64,000 nucleotides of DNA from Adiantum capillus-veneris (lineage: Eukaryota; Streptophyta; Polypodiopsida; Polypodiales; Pteridaceae), in contig CM043958.1 in the NCBI GenBank assembly GCA_014529385.2, forward strand, positions 80,924,025-80,988,024, in the 5' to 3' direction. Shown piece after piece: positions 63,750 through 64,000 of this stretch. Positions within the stretch are counted from its first letter, which is position 1, and every line of letters starts with the position of its first letter. The notes below the pieces were generated by a model that worked only from the letters and a program-made list of their open reading frames with translations, searched no databases and was not told the origin of the DNA. A program made the position numbers and the translations under genes.

Positions 63750-64000
63750 TTATCTGCCAAGAGCTAGTGCCATTGCTGTGTAAGTGTAGAAATACGCTGC
63801 CCGATCATCTGTATAGCCCGGGCAGTAACCAAAACAATCTCTGGCAAACACTTTGTCCACAAGAATGACTTTATCTGCACTTTTGGGCAGCACGGGTCCA
63901 CCCAAGAAGCGTGATAGTGTCTTTAATGTGTAAGTTGCTATTGTACCCTCTTGTGACATTCCATTGTGAAAAACTATTATTGGCGACTCGCAAAGCTTAG
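63750..64000 (-). CDS. Unknown ORF truncated by window edge
   Basis: The minus-strand frame is open from the window edge: KLCESPIIVFHNGMSQEGTI, then ATYTLKTLSRFLGGPVLPKS, VFARDCFGYCPGYTDDRAAY and FYTYTAMALALGR, stop. At least 82 codons; the first Met inside is probably not the start. The well-formed, low-stop reading suggests a real gene or exon. Family not recognised. It converges on the gene at 60.9-63.4 kb. Confidence 0.45.
   Translation of the reverse strand, partial: KLCESPIIVFHNGMSQEGTIATYTLKTLSRFLGGPVLPKSADKVILVDKVFARDCFGYCPGYTDDRAAYFYTYTAMALALGR

Overview
The window is repeat-dense nuclear DNA of a land plant. Evidence: tRNA-Asp and initiator-Met type primer binding sites, Ty3/gypsy Gag-Pol remnants (one with a chromodomain), a Copia-type solo LTR, Helitron and LINE debris, long CA/GA microsatellites and GT-AG introns. 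I could not fix the species. Almost everything is nested, decayed transposable elements; no intact single-copy plant gene of known function was recognised. Element names (E3, E4, E5, E6, X, arms A and B) are mine.

Layout. 1-3062 (minus): fragments of a Ty3 pol gene (zinc-binding part of integrase, RNase H, RT), split by a 1.6-kb solo LTR with a perfect 5-bp target duplication. 3223-16477: a huge inverted repeat of two head-to-head Gag-protease elements (arm A +, arm B -) that meet at their primer binding sites around 9980-10064; neither encodes RT or integrase. 16538-19666 (minus): a decayed coiled-coil ORF of unknown function cut by a Copia-type solo LTR. 19.8-20.7 kb: spaced copies of a perfect palindrome. 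22.3-34.9 kb (minus): element E3, the most complete autonomous-type Ty3 element here, with Gag, protease, RT (YMDD), RNase H, integrase (DDE) and, unexpectedly, a second retropepsin-like domain after integrase; its 5' leader carries the same palindrome. 34.9-41 kb (minus): element E4, interrupted by E3 within RT; its leader carries a different palindrome at the same spacing. 41-43.5 kb: unrecognised minus-strand ORFs. 44.2-44.6 kb: LINE RT tail. 45-47.2 kb: Helitron helicase/Rep remnants with tandem duplications. 47.5-60.3 kb (+): element E6 (Gag-protease only), interrupted by the chromovirus E5 at 51065-59478 (minus, paired LTRs). 60.9-63.4 kb (+): a multi-exon, transposase-like gene or pseudogene. 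The right edge holds a truncated minus-strand ORF.

How the parts relate. The E3 and E4 families look autonomous-type by design; arms A/B, X and E6 look like non-autonomous or deletion derivatives that keep cis signals (PBS, PPT, leader) and Gag/protease. The most novel-looking signal is the periodic palindrome system in the 5' leaders: the 24-28-bp palindrome sequence changes between families while its self-complementarity and its roughly 285-295-bp spacing persist. Next are the second protease in E3, the W-[VI]-P-K repeat tail shared by E3 and A/B, and the giant head-to-head palindrome.
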